Shown in pieces: positions 11,079-22,639 of a DNA stretch of 64,000 nucleotides (positions within the stretch are counted from its first letter, which is position 1; every line of letters starts with the position of its first letter). The stretch is from Sodiomyces alkalinus F11. Taxonomy: Eukaryota > Ascomycota > Sordariomycetes > Glomerellales > Plectosphaerellaceae. The DNA is taken from NCBI RefSeq assembly GCF_003711515.1, contig NW_021167079.1, positions 2,263,758 to 2,327,757 on the forward strand, given 5' to 3'. Below the pieces are notes generated by a model that was given only the letters and a program-made list of their open reading frames with translations, was not told the origin of the DNA and ran no database searches. The translations under genes were made by a program, and so were the position numbers.

Positions 11079-12833
11079 GGCCAGCCACAGCAAAACCGGG
11101 AGAAAGTATGCGAGTCACGCTCTTGGGTTGGGCAACGCCTCAAAGTCTGACGAGGTGAGGGTTGGGATATTGCCCCTTCAGGCGCCGAGTAATGGGGTGG
11201 GCATCAACATCCTAGGAGGTCACGGCAGTAGCACCTCCATTGTCAACCTCTGCACCTGCATGTTTCTCAATATTGGATAATGGTTGTGGCACGGCAACCG
11301 AGCACAAGAGAGGTGGACTGTAGCGTAGCTACAGCTCTGATGCAGGCCTTCAGCAAGATTCGCAGAGAGTAGCTATCATATAATGGTTAGATATCCGGAA
11401 GACTGTAGGGATGTCTGGGGAAGGTACCAGGCTCAGCAGGATATGCACTCGCCTGCGGTTTCCTTTCGATAAACGGAGATTTCGGGAGGGCTGGTGTTAG
11501 GCGATAGGAAAATTGAGGAGTAGGAGTAAAGAAAAGAAGCCTTCTATGGTGACCGGAAGAGTCGAGTTGGCATTAAAGAACAGGGAAAGCTTGGAGGGCA
11601 AAGTCAGGATTGCTACTAAAAGGTGGAAAGGAAGGATGCTGTGGAAAGAAGATGGAGAGTATAGTGCCTGGGGGTAACGGCACAACGGAAGTGGCAGTTT
11701 CGGATCATGTTCTTCCTGGAAGTGATGGCGCTGGACGCTATGTTGTTTGGGTTGTGGGTTGCCACCTGTGGGATTGCTCTGCTTTGGGATTCTATAGCAC
11801 TTCAAGTCAAATCTTACATACAAGACAGATGCACTGATTGATAAACAAGAAAGAGCAAGAGTTATTATAGTGTCTTTGGAGAGTTGTGGTTAACTACGAT
11901 CTACGGCTGCGATTCGGGTTCAGCCAGCTACTTTAGCCACAGCACACCGTCCATCGCTTAGTAAGGTACCTAAATAAAGCTGCTAACATGGAGCTTCACA
12001 GTGCTGACATTGCAGCATGGTACATTTGTCTCCAGATGAGATCGTAGCATCGAACTGACGGCACCGTACCTTCGCAAACAAATTTCCCTGTCATCGGCGC
12101 CATGTTTGGCTGGCTCCCTTCCCAATGAGCACGATGAGTATTATTCCTAGACGTCTACAAATAGTAAAACCTTCGCCGGGGCGAGTGTTCAGTCATAACG
12201 ATCAACATGATGATGGAGAAGATGAAGTTAGAGACCGAACCCTTCAGGGATGAGCAGGGTGGAACCGTGGAATGAGGCCATGTTGAGAAGGAGTGGACAA
12301 AAGACAATCATTTGCATTGGCAACGACTATGATTCAAAGGCTGTACGGGAAGGGTTTGAATGACTTGGGAACCACATTTGCGAAGTCGTATCTGTCAGGA
12401 GCGAAGTCTTCGGTGAGGTATCTCGGTGAGTGTCACAGCACATGTGATGTCTACCATTTTAGGCAGGTGGGAACTGTGGGGAAGCACATCCAATGGTCGG
12501 TCCGTCCCAGAATGGAAGTCTGACGTCAGTCATGCCACAACCTCTGCACGTGTACCTTTTGTACACCGTCCCGTCATACCTTACTGTATACGGTGGCTAG
12601 GTACCTTAGCTACCAAGGATTAATTAACAAGAAGTGCTGGCCCTACCTACCTACCTTACCTACCTAGTAGACTTCATATTTTCGTCATTCTAAAGGTTCT
12701 TTGTGGACGGCCCTTAAATAGATCTATCGGAGCAGGAAAACTGAACTCATTTTATCTTCCCAACACATCAAGTTCAACATACAAGTCTTTGTGCGAGATT
12801 GAGAGGAACCCAAACTGAAATCGAATATCCAAG
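11079..12833. other. intergenic region
   Basis: No supported gene. Between 12,595 and 12,670 there is a cluster of TACCTTAG/TACCTACC words next to the promoter of the gene starting at 12,834. Confidence 0.45.
12713..12720 (+). promoter_or_regulatory. possible TATA-like element
   Basis: The sequence cttaaata lies 114 bp upstream of the ATG at 12,834 and is followed by a short AC-rich leader. Position and composition fit a core promoter; this is inference. Confidence 0.35.
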
Positions 12834-13489
12834 ATGGCATCCGAGAACCCAACCTACTACAACAACAACCGTACCGGCGCTCCAGTGCAAGCTGGCTACG
12901 AGAATCCCGCCACAACCGATTCTTCCCTCAATGCTGCCACCAACCCGAACGCGGCCAAATATCAACCCCCGACGGCGGGAGCGGAGACGAGCGCTGCAAC
13001 TACCGCCACCGCAGGGGAGAGCCGTTTCGATCCCACAACCCCAGCCGAAGGAACCACCAGCGGGCACGGCATTCCGCCATCTTCTGCAGCCGCTCCCGCC
13101 GCCGGCACCAACACGACGACCAGCGATACCGCGGCCGGCCGTCGCCAGAGCCGAGGGTTCACAGACACTGTAAAGGGTGCGATGGCTCAGGGTCATGTAC
13201 GTCATTCTTGACTCTTTTGCCCCAATGCCCTCTGTTGTTGAAGTCTCCGCTTCTACATCCTCCTCTTCTTATCCTCTCATGGGCCCACCACCTTATGCCA
13301 TTTGAAGACTGCTGACACTCTCCGCAACAGGGCCTCGGCGAAGCGGCTCGCGGCAGCTTCAACGCCAAGGTGGACGAATTGATGGGCGACGAGACGGGAA
13401 GGCAAAAGGACCAGGCCGTCGTCGCAGGGGGGAAACGGGAGTTTACCAACAAGGAGTTTGAGAGGAAGGGCTGGGATAAGGCGCTCTGA
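12834..13489 (+). CDS. small hydrophilic CsbD-like fungal protein
   Basis: Two exons (12834-13196 and 13331-13489) join in phase 0 to give 173 residues; the intron has GTACGT donor and AACAG acceptor. The N-terminal ~110 residues are Ala/Thr/Pro/Asn-rich and disordered. The second exon encodes GLGEAARGSFNAKVDELMGD followed by a Lys/Glu-rich end, resembling the G-x-GE-x2-RG...D...GD pattern of small fungal CsbD-like, stress-associated proteins. It has no signal peptide or membrane segment. Function is unknown; a desiccation or stress role would be by analogy only. Confidence 0.7.
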
Positions 13490-14541
13490 AGTCGGATCAA
13501 GCGAAAAACGAACGATCCTCACAAGAGTGTCCCCGGGCGTTTGTAACGACATGTCGTGAAAATAGAATGATGATATACCAATGAACTGTATGCAATACAG
13601 ACTTTGTCTGCGAGACAACTCGACGGGATCTCATGGTAATTCCTAGGATCGTCGAAGACTCTTGATTGTGCATTCCGGCGAGACACTCAAACGGGGCGGG
13701 GCTGGGCTTTGCTACCCACTTCCAGCTGTCCCGTCATCCATAGACGCACAGTCCAGCAAGAAAGCAAGGCCTCTTGAACCGGCAGATCAACGCCCGGAAG
13801 AAGCTCGATGTCGCACCCGGAGTCCAGGGCGACCGGCTTCCCCGAGGCTCCATGCTTCCAAGCACGCGTGCCGGAGCGCCCCGCCTCGACGACGAAGAGA
13901 GGGCGGCGACGCCACTCGTCTTGGGGGCGGTACCCCCACCGCTGCATGCGTGCATCGGCGCGCCTGCGCTGGGCTGCGGACACCGGGGTGACGTGCCAGA
14001 AGCGGCACGCGCCGGAATCGCGGAAAAGTGATCAATACCTACGCCCGGGCCCGTTTTTCGATATTGTACGGCGTTTCATGGTAGACTTCCTCCTATAGTG
14101 TCTATGTATCCCTGCCACCTGTATTAATAAAACCGGGGCTATACTTCTACGAAGCCTTACCTTATATTGGAGAACGATGAGTATAGCATAGGTAGGGAGG
14201 TATAGACAGTCTCCAAATCATGGATAAGGAGGCGGTGCCAGCACCATCTTCTCATAAAGCCCGTCAGCCCGGGAGGACTGGCAGAAGACTGCTGGCCAGT
14301 TGAGTACCAGGCAGAGGTAGGGGGGAAGGCGATTTGTAATTTTTGTCCAGGCTGCCATGAGATCATGGTTAGAGCGAGAAATAAAGCGTATCGTTCGAAA
14401 GGACAGAGGCGGGGAACGTTACTAAGCTACGAATAGACGTCGTGGAGTTTGTGGAGTGAGTACCCGATTGATACATCAATTTCTTCTGAGCATAAGACGA
14501 TACAAGGGTATGCAATATATGAGATACACGAATAATTATCT
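13490..14541. other. intergenic region left of the retrotransposon nest
   Basis: A GC-rich patch (13,680-14,030) has short open frames on both strands, none recognisable. Base composition is ordinary up to the target-site duplication at 14,542, where the AT-rich, CpA/TpG-poor retroelement sequence begins. Confidence 0.45.
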
Positions 14542-14546
14542 GCTTA
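14542..14546. repeat. target-site duplication GCTTA, left copy (outer copia)
   Basis: GCTTA lies directly before the left LTR and again at 41,385-41,389 directly after the right LTR, as expected for a 5-bp duplication made by a copia integrase. Confidence 0.9.
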
Positions 14547-14739
14547 TGTCAGCACACAAATAAGGTACGCAAAAGATGTGTATATGCATTGAAGAAGAGT
14601 AAAAGATACTCTGCGGAAATATCTAACTATAAAGTAAAAGGAGGGGAAATTAATGTGGATATATCGGTCGGAAGTACCCTATCCGTCTATAGAAATAGTA
14701 TAAGTCACACCCCGATAAGGTGGCTATAGGTATCTAATA
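14547..14739 (-). repeat. copia-1 3' LTR (left copy)
   Basis: 193 bp, starting TGTCAG and ending TCTAATA (ancestrally TCTGACA). It aligns end to end without length change with 41,192-41,384; the differences I noted are nearly all C/T or G/A. Confidence 0.92.
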
Positions 14740-14759
14740 CACCCCCCTAGAACTATAGG

Positions 14760-16931
14760 ATTAATCCTAACTATTCTGCTTAATTAAAGCCGTAAATCTA
14801 GGGTAAAATAAAGGCCTAGATATTAATCCAACGATTAAACGGCTTATTAAAAAGCGCGCTCTTTTTATGCCTAAAAACGTTAAAAACGTGTAAAAACAGG
14901 TGGTCAAATTAACCCCATAATAACGTTAAGACGTCAAAAAACGGGTGCCTAAATAATAATCTAAAGGGCACTAAAATAACGGTTAATCTAGGCTATAGAT
15001 TATAAACTTAGCACCGCGCCTTTTATAAATTACCTTAAGCCCCCTGGCTTAGGACCTCTATCCCTAACAGATATACAAACGCCTTATATTTCTGCGGGGG
15101 AAGTACTTTAGTTAGTCTATCGCTAACTATCTCTTAGGTCAAGATCCAGGCGATTAGGACCTTCTTCTATTAAACGACCTATCGGATCTAAAGGGCGTGG
15201 ATATCTAGATACTTTAATCTAGATATAACCTAAGGACGTAAAGCCTTTAATAGGATCCTTATTTAGTCGTTATCGTAGTATATTATTAGTGGTTCCTCCT
15301 TAAAGGTTAAGGTTAGGTTCTTAATTAAACGCCTTGTCGTGATATACTACCTAGTAGTAGCAGAAAGTGCTATAAGCTCGGCTTTAGTACTAGAGTTCAC
15401 GACGCTTATTTACTTATTTACCTTCTAGTCTATAGGGCCACCGAATAATAATATAGTATAGCCTTAGGAACTATACTAAGTCATACGGTCGTTCCTAAAG
15501 GCTGCGTTAGAAGTATAGTAAAGTGCGTGCTATAGGTGGTTATTACGTAGTCTAAAGTAAAGGTATAAGGACTTAGTAGAGGCGAGGTACTTTAAACACC
15601 TATCTACGGTATCGTGATACTATTTTAACGGGTTGGTATTAAATTCCGTAAGCCTCGAAGCAGCTTTGGATACGTTAGGCCGGGTCTAATAGGCCGCGTA
15701 ATTAATAGAACCGACCTTCCGTAGATATAGGTAGATTAAATCTATAGAGGCTTATTCGGTTATAGGTTATAAAACGTCAGGAAAAGGAAGAGGGCTTTTA
15801 ACCCTACGCCCACTAATAGGGAAATCTATCCCTAAAGCCTTAATCTTTTCGGTGATATAGTTCTTAAGGGAAAGCTATAGCCGACGTTATTAGCGATCTC
15901 GAACCACTCTAATCTCCAGGAACCACTTAAGTAGGCCTAGGTCCCTTACTTAAAAGTACTGCTATATCCGGTATTTAAGAGAATTAGCAGTAGATTAATA
16001 TTCCTTCCTATAGATTAGAATAATATCGTCCACGTAGAAGAAGACGATTAGTTCCTTACTTTTAAAGATGTAATCGTCTTTAGTTAGTTACTTTAGGTCG
16101 CACTTACCTAAAACGGAAGAGAGCGATTCATGCTATAGCTTAGGGGAGCGACGTAGGCTATATAACGCCCTGCGTAGGCGTTATATACCACGCGAGGGTA
16201 GCCGTGATAGCTTTAAAATAGCCTCGAGGTCCTAATCGCTCTTCGCGCCTTTTACTGCTTAAAGTAGCGGCTAGCTAGGTGGATCCTTAACGTAAATCTC
16301 TTCGTTAAGGGTGGCGTTAGTGAAGGCGTTAACGGTATCTAGCTAACGTGTTTCGAGGTTAAAATAGACAGTAATAGCTATTAACGACCTAAAGGTCCTT
16401 CCTGCGAGGGTGGAGGCGTAGGCGTTAAGGTGGTTTTTAGGCTATTAATCTCCTCGCACGTATAACCTCGCCTTAAACTTACTAATATACTCCGATAAGT
16501 TAACCTTATACTTAAAGACCCATTTAAGGTCTAAGGTATATTACCCACCCTAGGGCAGCTTTACTGCTTTAAAGGTGCCTATTAACCTAAGTATATCCAC
16601 CTCTTATATAGCTGCCCTAAGCCACTACAGCTTATAGGGGCTCTTTAGTATCAAAGACTAATTTAACGGTTCCTTAGATATCTCTCGGCGTAATAACGGC
16701 TTCTTCGGCTTCTCGAAGGTATAATAGGAGATATAATCGTTGTACCTAGAAGGAGGTCGGCGATTACGAGCAGGCCGCCCTACAGGGGCAGGCGTTAAAG
16801 CTAAAGCAGGCGAATAAGAGGTTAGTTATTAGGCTGTAATAGTAGTAGTAGTAGTAGGATTAGACTTAGCTGCTAAAGATAGGGTTACTGTTTATGGATT
16901 AGTTATTTAAGGAGTAGCGGCAGTGGTAGTG
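14760..16931 (-). pseudogene. copia-1 pol relic: reverse transcriptase and RNase H
   Basis: Minus-strand translation shows Ty1/copia RT and RNase H with many in-frame TAG/TAA. The RT catalytic box FFYVDDIILIY is still intact at about 16,009-16,050. RNase H is recognisable at about 15,290-15,480 (GYTILLFGGPID...SSTKAELIALSATT). The upstream part of the same pol lies beyond the gypsy insertion, from 37,602 rightward. It is inactivated by RIP-type transitions, not by frameshift in the parts read. Confidence 0.85.
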
Positions 16932-16935
16932 GTAA

Positions 16936-17292
16936 TGTAACCAGATGAAGACGTAGTGGCACCAGATCCTTATGACAAAGATCAGATAAAGAGGTTAGTC
17001 TAGTAAAACCACGATACATAACCAAAACATAACCAACACCGCTATAACCTTTAGCGAAGAAGTAGATCGGTAGTCTCTATTCTGATTAGGATAATGTAAG
17101 TTAAACTAGAAAGATACCTTAAACGTAGAATAAGCAATTGTAAAAGAGGATAATAATTAAATGATAATCCCTTAATAGGGACGTCCGGCGCCTATCCTTA
17201 ATATATATATAGGAGGTGGACCCCGTAGCCTTAAAAAGGGGATCACGTGACCACCTACTAAATCACTCCAAAGCCGTATCTACGTGGTTATA
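16936..17292 (-). repeat. gypsy 3' LTR (left copy)
   Basis: 357 bp, matching 37,245-37,601 end to end. It begins TGTAACCAGATG and ends GGTTATA. The shared block around 17,190-17,260 (ggaggtggaccccgtagcc) is nearly unchanged between copies. Confidence 0.9.
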
Positions 17293-17419
17293 ATACGGCC
17301 CTAGTTATCTCATTTACGCCCTCGTAACGTAGATAACTCCTAAAAATAAGCAGATATAAGCAAATAAACCAAGTAAAGAGCTATCGCACACCCTTATTCC
17401 TCTAATTACTCCGTTCTCC

Positions 17420-19236
17420 ACGTATACCTGATTAGGGATCCTCTTAGTTCTAGTTCCTCCGTATATACCGTTCTCTTACTATCTTTATCGGCTATATCCT
17501 TAAGACGTCCCTTATCTAATCCTCTATATATACCTCTAATTACGCTTTCGTAACGTTCTTCCTCCGACTATATAGTTAGGTTTGCTAGCCTTCTTAGCTT
17601 CTTAATTAGTAATAGCTTTATCTACCTCCTACTCGATAGCGGTATTATAACGCCGCTAGCCTCCCTACTCCACTACTCGCGATAGCAGGAGATACTCACT
17701 ACTATTAGTAGCGGTATCCTATAAGGCGGCTTTATAGGGGTTATTAAACGACTAGACCTAATCCTCCCGACTATAGTTACTCGGTCTAAACGGTATATTC
17801 CTTATCTCGATTAGCCTATAGAATAGCAGGCTACGAGATATCTCTAGACCACGACCTTAGTACGCCTAATCCTTCTCCTACTTACTTTATATATCGGTCC
17901 TTACGGTAAAACTAACGAGGTCCTCTCCCTTATACGTATAGTAGCCAGTAGCCGAACTAATCTTAATAGGAGCGGGCTACGGCTGCTTCTTTAGCTCTAT
18001 CTTCTTCTAATTAGGGGAACCGGCAGGGGCTTAGGCTTTATAAGACTTAGGCGGTATTATAATAGGAGAGGATTCGGTAGCTAGGGGCGTGTATTCCTTA
18101 GTGACCTTCTTATACTTAGGGGTGGTAAGCTTAAGGTTACCTAGTTCTGGGAACGCGCCGCTATTATCCTTATCGAACGTCGGGACTTTAGTCAGTCCCT
18201 AATCAGGGGAAAAGGACTTCTACTTAGTCGTCTAAGGGGTCTCGGGCGCCTTAGGCGTCTTTAGTATCTTCGGTCTCTTAGGCGGGTTAACGGGCGTTTA
18301 TTTCTTATTAATAGGCTTAAAACCCGTTATCTTAGGCGGATTATAGAAGGGGGTTACGATAGGAGTAGTAGTAGGAGCTAAGTCAGGGGTCGGGGTAGGT
18401 TACTTAAAAGCTAGCTCGAGCTAATAGCCGAAGCCGAAGAGTTCGCCTATATAGCTTAACTAACTATACCGGATATACTATATATAACTAGCGTTATCGG
18501 TGGTATAATAGCGTCCGTCCTATAGCCGATATAGCCTAAAGGATACAGGAAATAAGTAACCCTCCTAAATAATAGAATAAATCTATTCACTAACGAATAG
18601 ACTACACGAATACGTGTCTTTCTACTAGGGTCTGGAGATAATATAGAATTTCCTGATTAGGCTATCTATAGCCTCCTTAGGCGCCTTAATATACCGTAGC
18701 TAACTTATAGCTCCTCGGAAGCTCTTTAGTAGATGCTTTTTAGCTCCTCTATTAAGCTACGTGCTATTATATACGTATATAACCTAGGTTTCTTAATCTA
18801 AGATTAGGCCTACGAAGTAGTTACCTCTAACGTGATATATAAAGGGGATTAGTCTACTCGTCGTAATACGGAAAAGGCCCCTATCGCTAATATCTAGGTA
18901 ATTATACTTCCGCTTCTTCGCGTCGTATCTCTATAAGTCGACGTTATTAATCTAAACCTTAGGCCTAGAATCCCTAATCTGCCTAGTAGTTATTACTCTA
19001 ATTAGGTCTTCCAGGGTAGACTTTTCTAATTACTTATTCTTAGAGACGTCGTTATACACTCTTTAGGTAGTAAGTAAGGCTATTCGGGCCGATATAACGC
19101 TATCCCCACGGACCTTTACTATTAGAGTTAACTAGGTTACTTTATCCGTAGCTTCTCCCCCTAAATACTCCCCTTCCACGCTTCCTAGAAGCTATTAGAT
19201 AGCTTATTAGTTAGCCTTATCGCTTATAGCGAACAT
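17420..19236 (-). pseudogene. Ulp1/C48-like cysteine protease ORF inside the gypsy element
   Basis: Reading from the ATG at 19,236 one minus-strand frame runs about 600 codons to near the 3' LTR without any frameshift. It is interrupted only by TAG/TAA, the products expected from CAG, CAA and TGG by transition; I met no TGA. At 18,530-18,850 it shows the order of a ubiquitin-like protease: GNYFVGLILD (His position now Tyr), IYVYNS (Asp position now Asn), then DTYSCSLFVSE with the nucleophile Cys retained. A Pro/Thr/Lys-rich tail follows, then a second conserved-looking block (ISRSLLFYRLIEIRNIPF). The family call rests on motif order and spacing and needs a profile search. SUMO/ubiquitin-like proteases are known cargo of some plant and fungal DNA transposons; in gypsy they are unusual. 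Confidence 0.6.
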
Positions 19237-19849
19237 AAAGAAGAGAGGTTATTATTAGTTACGTCGAATAAATGATAGGGGAGGCCGGTTAAGGGAAAAG
19301 CCTATCTACTCTTCTTAGGAACGTGTTCTACGCGGCTCTTAGTGCGAGACTTAACGACTACGCGTGCTTTAGGGTAAATATACCGCTTAAGTAAGTTCCT
19401 TATAGGGGCTATAGCCTAATAGTTAGTTATAGCGGTAGTGATATATATAATAAGAGGGGGAAAAGGGGTATTAAGAGGAAATAAGAGCCACCGTGAGTAT
19501 AAACTACGGCTGGTTAGCCTGATTAGATCCAGGGGCGTTAAAAGGAGTTAAAAAGAAAAAGAAAAAGTCGTTGCTTACGAAATAGAGGTTAGTGGTTACG
19601 GGTGATATTCGAGGGTAAAGGCTAGTCGAAAACTAAAGAGTGGAAGAGAGAGGAAAAGAGATCCTTAGACCTTAAGGTTAAGGGATATTTATCCTCCTCT
19701 AATAAGCTTAAAAGTGCCTTCTTCCGTGATAGTCTTCTCTTCGAGGGTTCCTTTATAGTAGGCATTATTACTTAGCTACTGTCTATAAAGGAGTCTTTTC
19801 GGTTAGTTAAAGGAGGCGTGCCTTAGTTATTACGATAGTGATTTCTTTA

Positions 19850-20170
19850 ACCCGATGGGAAGGTTCCCGATTAGGAAAAAGACGTTAAAATCCGGGCTCT
19901 AATTAGTCGAAGAGATTAGACGAAATAGCTCCTGCGTTATTTAGTTATAGGCGTAGCCGTGATTCAGGAATAAAGGATCTAAAAGGGGAAATAGTAAATT
20001 ACCCCTCCCTTAGGCCGTAGCAGGTAAAGGCCCCTTTATAACTGCTTTAACTAAATAGCCGTCTTTATAATTTATAGCAGTAATAAGGCTTATAGCCTCC
20101 CTTAATCACTCGATCCCTCGAGTATAAAGGGCGAGCTTTTTAGCGGTATCCCTCCTCTTCTTCTTCTTTT
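19850..20170 (-). pseudogene. unidentified minus-strand coding relic in the gypsy post-pol region
   Basis: A minus-strand frame here reads like protein (KKLALYTRGIE then ISLITAINYKDGYLVKAVIK and LFLIGNLPIGLKKSL-type segments) with only TAG/TAA interruptions. It precedes the Ulp1-like ORF and ends about 600 bp before that ORF's ATG. No family was recognised. It may be a separate ORF or an N-terminal part of a larger one. Confidence 0.4.
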
Positions 20171-20419
20171 TCCCACCGTAATATTAAGGCATATACGAAT
20201 ATAACTGCTACTTACACTTATAAAAATCTAATAATAGTAATAATAGCGACTAAACTGCTAATTAGTATACTTAATAAGACGGAGTCTTATAAAAGAAAGA
20301 AGGCCGTTACCCGTTAGTAGTCTATTAAGCTAACGCCGTAGTTTTAGCCCGCGGCTCGTTTACCCCTTAAAACCTATAAGGAGTACTCTTTTAGGGTGAC
20401 CCTAGTGGATATAGTGGTA

Positions 20420-21440
20420 GGTTTTTATCGATTCCTTATATAGGTTACCTTAATCGAGTTATAAAGAGACTAATAACCTATAAGTAAACTCCTATCTCGG
20501 CTAGTATAAAGTGGCTAGTAAGGGCGGTTCGTCGTATATCGAGTTAGACTTCCTATAGTCGTTAATTCCTAGTAAAAGTAAGGCAGCTATTACTAGGCGG
20601 GTCTAGGATACCCTTCTTAACCTTAGGGATATTAAGGTTAGCTTATTTATAAAGATAAAGACTAGTAACGGCTCCCCTCTCTTCCGTCGTCGAATCCTTA
20701 TAGCGAAGGATATAACTAGCCCTTAAAGGGAATATCTTATAAAGATTATCTCAAGGCCTTATACTATTAGGGCACTTTTAATCCAGGTATACGGCACCGT
20801 TAATAAGGTCCCCTGCTAGTGTTACGAGGAACGTTAGATAGCTATAACTAATCGGGTTAATAATACGATTTTATACCCTTTTTTCGAGTGCGTATTAATC
20901 CAGGGGAGCGAGGAGTTCCCGGACTATACTAACTACTAATTTCACGAGTCCGCCTACACGTATCGCGACGATACCCTCCGAGGATAGGTTTAATAGGGTG
21001 ATTAGGAGGTCTCCTAGCTAAACGATAAGTATCCGGGCGTTAATCACCCTAACCCGTCTCTTAAGCAGAGTATAGTACTACCTTAATCGATTTATAATAA
21101 CCGTTACCGACCTTTATAGTCCCCTTAGCGTGGCGTTTATATTATTAATATAAAGGCTATTTATTAATAGGTAGCTTATTAGTAACGCGATACTTCGGGA
21201 GGTTAAGATCTCCTAGCTTAAGATAGTATTCTGGCTATAGTTCTAGCTCTAATATATCGGTATTAGACTAAACTGGATAGCCACTACTAGAGGGTTAAGG
21301 ATAGTGCTTAGTATTAAAAGGGGGAGACTATTAAATATTATCGGATTTCTCTTCCTATAGGGGCTTATATCTAGTATAGAGAAATCGAGGTGTATATCCC
21401 CGAGCACGAGGACTATAAAGAAGGACCGGTTTAGGAGTAA
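20420..21440 (+). pseudogene. antisense DUF3716-like ORF inside the gypsy element
   Basis: On the plus strand, opposite to the element's pol, one frame stays protein-like for about 340 codons (for example LNLRDIKVSLFIKIKTSNG, EIEVYIPEHEDYKEG), broken mostly by TAG/TAA. Around 20,810-20,975 it has a cysteine pattern: PC-x2-[C>Y], PFFECV, then DYTNY and AYTYR, where the Tyr codons (TAT/TAC) sit where TGT/TGC would be expected. The reconstructed spacing resembles the fungal DUF3716 zinc-ribbon-like motif. Together with the minus-strand relics this suggests a divergently arranged pair of cargo genes. It could also be the gene of a separate inserted element. Confidence 0.5.
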
Positions 21441-22639
21441 AGAAGGGGGGGGAAATAGGTGTTTTTCGCGGTGATTAGGAGAATAGGAGTATAGTTATAG
21501 CTAATAGGGTAGCTAAGACCGAGAAATAGAAAGGGATTAGGTAGTGGGTAATGAATTATAACGACGTATATTTCTAAGTCTAAGTCTTTCGCGTAGTTAG
21601 GGGTAAGAAAGAGCCGTTACGTGGGAAAGTAGGGTAGGGTAGTAGGATTAGGGGAAAATAGGTATAAAAGAAGGTCTTCTTATAGCTTATCTTCTTCTTT
21701 TCCTCTTCTTTATAAAGAACCGTTTTCTACTCTAATAGGGGTGGACTCTATAGGCCTATCTACCGATAAAGCCCTTATAAGAAGAATAAGATGTATAGGT
21801 AGCGGCCGGTAATCGCTTAATTAGGCTAATAAAACTAAGGAATCCCCGGGTTTTCCGGTTTTTATTATTATTACCGCCGTTATCGTCGTGATATTATATT
21901 TTTCTTTATCGGGGTTTTTCTGGCGGGGCTCTTAACGTCGTTGACTTAGTGTCTTAAACTTACTCTTCTAGTGATAGGTATAGTGTTAGCCTTTTCTTTC
22001 CGGACGAGGAACTTACGTATAGTAGGCTTAAGGGTAGTATATATAGGTATGGTTAGGGGAATAGGGGTATAATATTAGTTATAGGGAGAGCGATTAGTAA
22101 TAGAGATTAGGAAAAGGGGCTTTAAGTAGTAGGGAGGGGGTAGCTCTTATACTTCTAAAATCGGCCTTTAAAATTAACGCAATAACTTAATAAGTTAATA
22201 GTACTAGGGTTAATAAAGGAGGGATTTACGTTTTACGGCTTATAGCCTTTAACGGTATTTCTCTTAATTATATTATACCCTTAGTAACTATCCCTATACT
22301 AGTTATTCCCGACTATAACTCCCTTCCATAGAATAGACAGCTTATATTAAACCAGGTGTAATTTAGCTTAGATCCGATAAATTATACGGTGATTAAGGGA
22401 ATAGAAGTGAAGAATTTAAGATTATAATAAAAGAAACCTATATTTATTATAGAAAAGAGAGTATATAGTAGTATATCTCTATAACGTCCACGTACTTAGG
22501 CTTACTTAAAGATATAATAAATAATAAATATAGGGAAAAGTCTTTTAATCGGGGAAATAAGTCTAGACGGGTTTATAGTGCTTTTAATTAGGGTAATAAA
22601 GGTAAAAGTTTAAAAAAGAAACGGATTAGGGTAGTAGTT

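Noticed and set aside
13687..13983. Overlapping GC-rich frames on both strands left of the nest
   Set aside because: Up to 109 codons but mutually overlapping on several frames, without recognisable motif, splice logic or consistent start.
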